The notes under the pieces were generated by a model. It worked only from the letters and a program-made list of their open reading frames with translations, was not told where the DNA came from and did no database searches. The translations under genes and the position numbers were made by a program. Of a DNA stretch of 7,837 bases, positions 5,310 through 7,837 are shown piece after piece. This DNA comes from Actinomycetales bacterium (GTDB lineage: Bacteria > Actinomycetota > Actinomycetes > Actinomycetales > BWSM-131): the NCBI GenBank assembly GCA_030149025.1, contig JASBSH010000336.1, forward strand, positions 1 to 7,837. Direction: 5' to 3'. The stretch's first letter is position 1, and each line of letters opens with the position of its first letter.

Positions 5310-7436
5310 TCAGTCCTCCTTGCTCGCCTGGTCGGCATGGTTGCGGCGGGCCCGGTCGGTGTCGCTCGCTGCGCCGGTTTCGTTGCTCGCTTCGCCGCCC
5401 GCAGCTTCGCCGTCGGCCTCGGCCGCCAGCCGCTGCTGCTGGGCCTTGCGCTCGGCGATCGTCATGCGACGCGACCCGCTCGCCGACGCGCCGGACGATC
5501 TGGACGACGACACGCGGCTGCCGCTGCCGACGAGCGCCAGATCCTGCTCACTCGCCGCCGTCTCGGCCGCTGCGGCCTCCTTCTTGCGTGCAGCCCGCTC
5601 GGCCCTGGTGAGGCGCTCCTGCGGGGTGCGGAAGCGGCCCCGGCCGGCGTAGGCGGCAGGACGCCGGGCGACCGACTGGACCGAGACACCGGACCAGCGG
5701 CCGCCGTTGGCGAAGTACGGCACCTTCGCGAGTAGCACCATCATCGGGTGCGTGAACATCAGGACCATCACGACGTCGACGATCGTGGTGAGGCCGAGGG
5801 TGAACGCAAAGCCGCGCACACCACCGACGGCGAGGATGTAGAGGATCGCCGCCGCCAGGAAGTTGATGCAGTCCGCGATGATGATCGTGCGCCGCGCGCG
5901 CAGCCAGCCGTTCTCGACCGCCGCGAGCAGAGTCCTCCCCTCACGCAGCTCGTCCTTGATCCGCTCGAAGTAGACGATGAACGAGTCCGCGGTGACACCG
6001 ATCGAGATGATCAGGCCCGTCACGCCGGGCAGGCTCAGGCGGTAGCCCTGGTACCAGCCCATGAGGGTGATCAGTCCGTACGTGACGAGCCCGGCGACCG
6101 CGAGGCTGCCGATCACGAGCAAGGACAGCGCCCGGTACTGGAAGATCGAGTACACGACGATCAGCAGCAGGCCGATGACGCCGGCGAGGATGCCGTTGCG
6201 CAGCTGCTCGGAGCCCAGCAGCGCGGAGATCTGGTCCTCCGTCTGGACCTGGAACGAGATCGGCAGCGCACCGAACTTCAGCTGGTTGGCGAGTGCGGTC
6301 GCGGAGTCCTGCGTGAAGTTGCCGGTGATCTGGGCGCGGCCATCGGTGATGACCGCGCGGCTCTGCGGTGCGGAGATGACCAGGCCGTCGAGGACGATCG
6401 CGAACTGGTCGGTGGGGGGTTGAGCGCCGGTGAGCCGCTGCGTGACCTCACGGAAGGCGGCGGTGCCCTCCTTGTCGAACTCGAGGTTCACGGCCCACTC
6501 GCCGGTGGAGAAGCCCTGCTGGTTCGTCACCAGCCCGGCGCTGGCCGTCTTGATGTCGTAGCCCTGGACCTCGACGGGCCCAAGGATGTACTTGGCCGAG
6601 CCGTCCTGCGAACAGGTCACCAGCGGCTTCTGGGAGTCGTCCTGGATGCCACCGGCCAGGTTCTCCGGCTTGGTGCAGTCGAGCTCGGTGAACGCCTTCT
6701 CCACGTCCGGGGTGATCCACGCGAGGTCGCTGGCGCTCGTCGGTGTGGGGTTCGGCGTCGGCGTCGCCTGCCCGCTCGGGTTCGGCGTGGCTGTCGCACC
6801 GCCCGACGGGGACGGGGCCGGGGCCGGGGCCGCCGGCTGGGGGCTGGCCGGACCCGTGGCCAGCACCCTGGGGACCGCACGCCCGTTGGTCGTGGCGGTC
6901 GGCGCCGGCGCCGTCGGGGGCGCCGTGGCGCTCGGAGAGGACCCCTGCGTGGGCTGGCCACCCGTCGGGCTGCTCGTCGCGGTTGGTTGGCTCGTCGGCT
7001 GGGCACTGGGCTGTGGGGTGGGCGCCGGTAGACCCACCGGCTGCTCGACCAGCACCGGACGGAAGCGCATCTGGGCGGAGCGCTTGACCAGGTCGATCGT
7101 CTTCCGCTGCTCCTGCGGGTCACCGGGCAGCTCGACGACGATGTTGCGGCCGCCGAGGCTGGAGACCTGTGCCTCCGAGACACCGGTGGAGTCCACACGT
7201 TGACGCATGATCGCGATGGCGTCATTGATCGTGGCGTCGGTGATGTTGCCCTGACCGGGTTCGACGATCGGGGTGAGGATGATCTGCGTGCCGCCGGCCA
7301 GGTCCAAAGCCAGCTTGGGGGACCAGCTGGCCGACGACCACTTCACGCCGGCTGCGACGGTGCCGAAGATGACGGCGAGCAGCGCGCCGAGCAGGACGAG
7401 GGTCCGCACCGGGTGGGAGCGGGTGGTTCGTGCCAA
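5310..7436 (-). CDS. secD: Protein translocase subunit SecD, with Pro/Thr-rich P1 insert and long C-tail
   Basis: This 708-residue membrane protein is the partner of SecF. It has TM1 at about 11-31 and the conserved ALDLAGGTQIIL at 43-54. The external P1 domain follows, interrupted at about 135-236 by a low-complexity Pro/Thr/Ser/Ala insert. P1 then resumes, with two cysteines (C254, C275) and the conserved ALANQLKFGALPISFQ at 381-396. Five membrane segments lie at about 412-432, 436-459, 466-489, 518-537 and 541-568. The family motif GVTADSFIVYFERIKDELREG is at 480-500, with D484 in the place of the TM4 aspartate of E. coli SecD. About 130 charged, Ala/Ser-rich residues form a cytoplasmic tail. 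The start is TTG at 7436-7434: no other start codon lies between it and the yajC stop, and GAGAAGAG sits just upstream. The next candidate, GTG at codon 10, has no ribosome-binding site. Inserts in P1 are common in actinobacterial SecD, but this one is long. Confidence 0.95.
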   Translation of the reverse strand: MARTTRSHPVRTLVLLGALLAVIFGTVAAGVKWSSASWSPKLALDLAGGTQIILTPIVEPGQGNITDATINDAIAIMRQRVDSTGVSEAQVSSLGGRNIVVELPGDPQEQRKTIDLVKRSAQMRFRPVLVEQPVGLPAPTPQPSAQPTSQPTATSSPTGGQPTQGSSPSATAPPTAPAPTATTNGRAVPRVLATGPASPQPAAPAPAPSPSGGATATPNPSGQATPTPNPTPTSASDLAWITPDVEKAFTELDCTKPENLAGGIQDDSQKPLVTCSQDGSAKYILGPVEVQGYDIKTASAGLVTNQQGFSTGEWAVNLEFDKEGTAAFREVTQRLTGAQPPTDQFAIVLDGLVISAPQSRAVITDGRAQITGNFTQDSATALANQLKFGALPISFQVQTEDQISALLGSEQLRNGILAGVIGLLLIVVYSIFQYRALSLLVIGSLAVAGLVTYGLITLMGWYQGYRLSLPGVTGLIISIGVTADSFIVYFERIKDELREGRTLLAAVENGWLRARRTIIIADCINFLAAAILYILAVGGVRGFAFTLGLTTIVDVVMVLMFTHPMMVLLAKVPYFANGGRWSGVSVQSVARRPAAYAGRGRFRTPQERLTRAERAARKKEAAAAETAASEQDLALVGSGSRVSSSRSSGASASGSRRMTIAERKAQQQRLAAEADGEAAGGEASNETGAASDTDRARRNHADQASKED
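5314..5321 (-). promoter_or_regulatory. Ribosome-binding site of secF, inside the last codons of secD
   Basis: On the minus strand the sequence AAGGAGGA forms part of the secD codons for Lys-Glu-Asp and lies 6 bases before the secF GTG. It decides the GTG start and implies close coupling of SecD and SecF synthesis. Confidence 0.85.
6729..7034 (-). repeat. Low-complexity coding stretch (Pro/Thr/Ser/Ala) within secD
   Basis: These codons specify SecD residues 135-236, made almost wholly of P, T, S, A, G and Q. Short internal repeats include PAPAPSPSGG and two TPNP blocks (TATPNPSG, TPTPNPTPT). The DNA shows matching imperfect repeats of the GGGTTCGGCGT type near 6750-6790. It is predicted to be a disordered external linker on the outer side of the membrane. 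Confidence 0.75.
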
Positions 7437-7461
7437 CGGGAGTCTCTTCTCGTGCGTATGG

Positions 7462-7483
7462 CCCGCGGCACGCCGGTCGCGGG
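7462..7483 (-). other. GC-rich inverted repeat between yajC and secD
   Basis: CCCGCG (7462-7467) and CGCGGG (7478-7483) pair perfectly around a 10-base loop in the 63-bp gap between yajC and secD. There is no T-run after it, so it is not a classic terminator. It could be a processing or stability hairpin, or chance. Confidence 0.3.
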
Positions 7484-7499
7484 GGTCCTGAGCTGTCTG

Positions 7500-7837
7500 T
7501 CAGACCTCGTCGCGGCGGTCGCGGGCTGCTTCAGCAGTCACGTTGTCCACTCTGTCATCGGCATCTTGCACCCCGGCCTGAGGTAACGCTGCGGCGCCCT
7601 GCACGTCGGCCTCGTCCGCACCCACCGCGTTCGGGCTGTCCGGTGCGTCGACGATCCGGCCGATCCCGGCCTTCGCCCAGCGCAGCTCGAGACCGTCGGC
7701 GACCTCGAGAAGCACCGTGTCGCCGTCCAGCCGGGTGATGGTGCCGTACAGACCGGCCGTCGTCATGACCCGCTGACCGGCTGCGATGCGGGCCTGCATC
7801 TCGGTGAAGGTGCGCTGCTGCTTACGCGACCGGAAGG
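7500..7837 (-). CDS. yajC: Preprotein translocase subunit YajC (N-terminus outside window)
   Basis: The frame runs from the right edge to TGA at 7502-7500. The first visible residues read FRSRKQQRTFTEMQARIAAGQRV in two parts: the basic stretch FRSRKQQRTF that normally follows the single N-terminal membrane helix, then EMQARIAAGQRVMTTAGLYGTI, the YajC core (compare the usual E-M-x-x-x-L-x-x-G-D-x-V-x-T-x-G-G-x-x-G). A beta-rich domain then ends near GIGRIV, and an acidic tail of about 50 residues follows. The membrane helix and start codon lie beyond the edge, so the ATG at 7799 is internal. YajC is a small accessory protein of the SecDF complex, and its position directly before secD is the usual one. 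Confidence 0.93.
   Translation of the reverse strand, partial: FRSRKQQRTFTEMQARIAAGQRVMTTAGLYGTITRLDGDTVLLEVADGLELRWAKAGIGRIVDAPDSPNAVGADEADVQGAAALPQAGVQDADDRVDNVTAEAARDRRDEV

Noticed and set aside
4633..7031. Long plus-strand open frames opposite secF and secD (4633-5652 and 5748-7031)
   Set aside because: Both are antisense shadows of strongly recognised membrane-protein genes and have compositions with no family resemblance.
1..7837. tRNA, rRNA, riboswitch, transposase or phage genes
   Set aside because: I looked through both strands and saw none; nearly all of the window is accounted for by the listed genes.

Overview
The window is high-GC bacterial DNA with codons ending almost always in G or C. 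The gene content and order point to Actinomycetota. The main block lies on the minus strand. Read in the direction of transcription it is yajC (cut by the right edge), secD, secF, apt and rel, the order usual in actinomycetes between the ruv genes and the stringent-response gene. The window cannot fix the genus.

Layout, left to right. At 1-424 (+) is the 3' part of an unnamed protein resembling the actinobacterial AbiEi-type antitoxin-like family; its tail converges on and overlaps the end of rel. At 372-2810 (-) is a full-length bifunctional (p)ppGpp synthetase/hydrolase Rel. From 2811 to about 3048 is a divergent intergenic region with a good rel ribosome-binding site, a small leader hairpin, and two identical 12-bp motifs (TTGGTGATCATG). 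At about 3049-3444 (+) is a small globin of the group II truncated haemoglobin type. It is inserted against the direction of the operon between rel and apt, and it appears to lack about 25 residues covering helix B and the C/CD region. From 3445 to 3551 is a repeat-rich convergent gap. At 3552-4115 (-) is apt. At 4117-5307 (-) is secF, starting with GTG. At 5310-7436 (-) is secD, starting with TTG and carrying a 100-residue Pro/Thr/Ala/Ser insert. At 7500-7837 (-) is yajC, lacking its N-terminus.

How the genes relate. YajC, SecD and SecF form the accessory membrane complex that works with SecYEG and pulls exported proteins across the membrane using the proton gradient. secD-secF and secF-apt are separated by only 2 and 1 bases, so these three are very probably translated from one message. 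Apt salvages adenine to AMP. Rel makes and breaks (p)ppGpp from GTP/GDP and ATP, so apt and rel are linked through purine metabolism. The globin gene separates rel from apt, so rel probably has its own promoter here.

No convincing new multi-gene system is visible. The points most worth a second look are the apparently internally deleted globin, the GGTGATCATG-type repeats on both sides of it, the 17-bp tandem duplication across the apt stop codon, and the rel leader hairpin.
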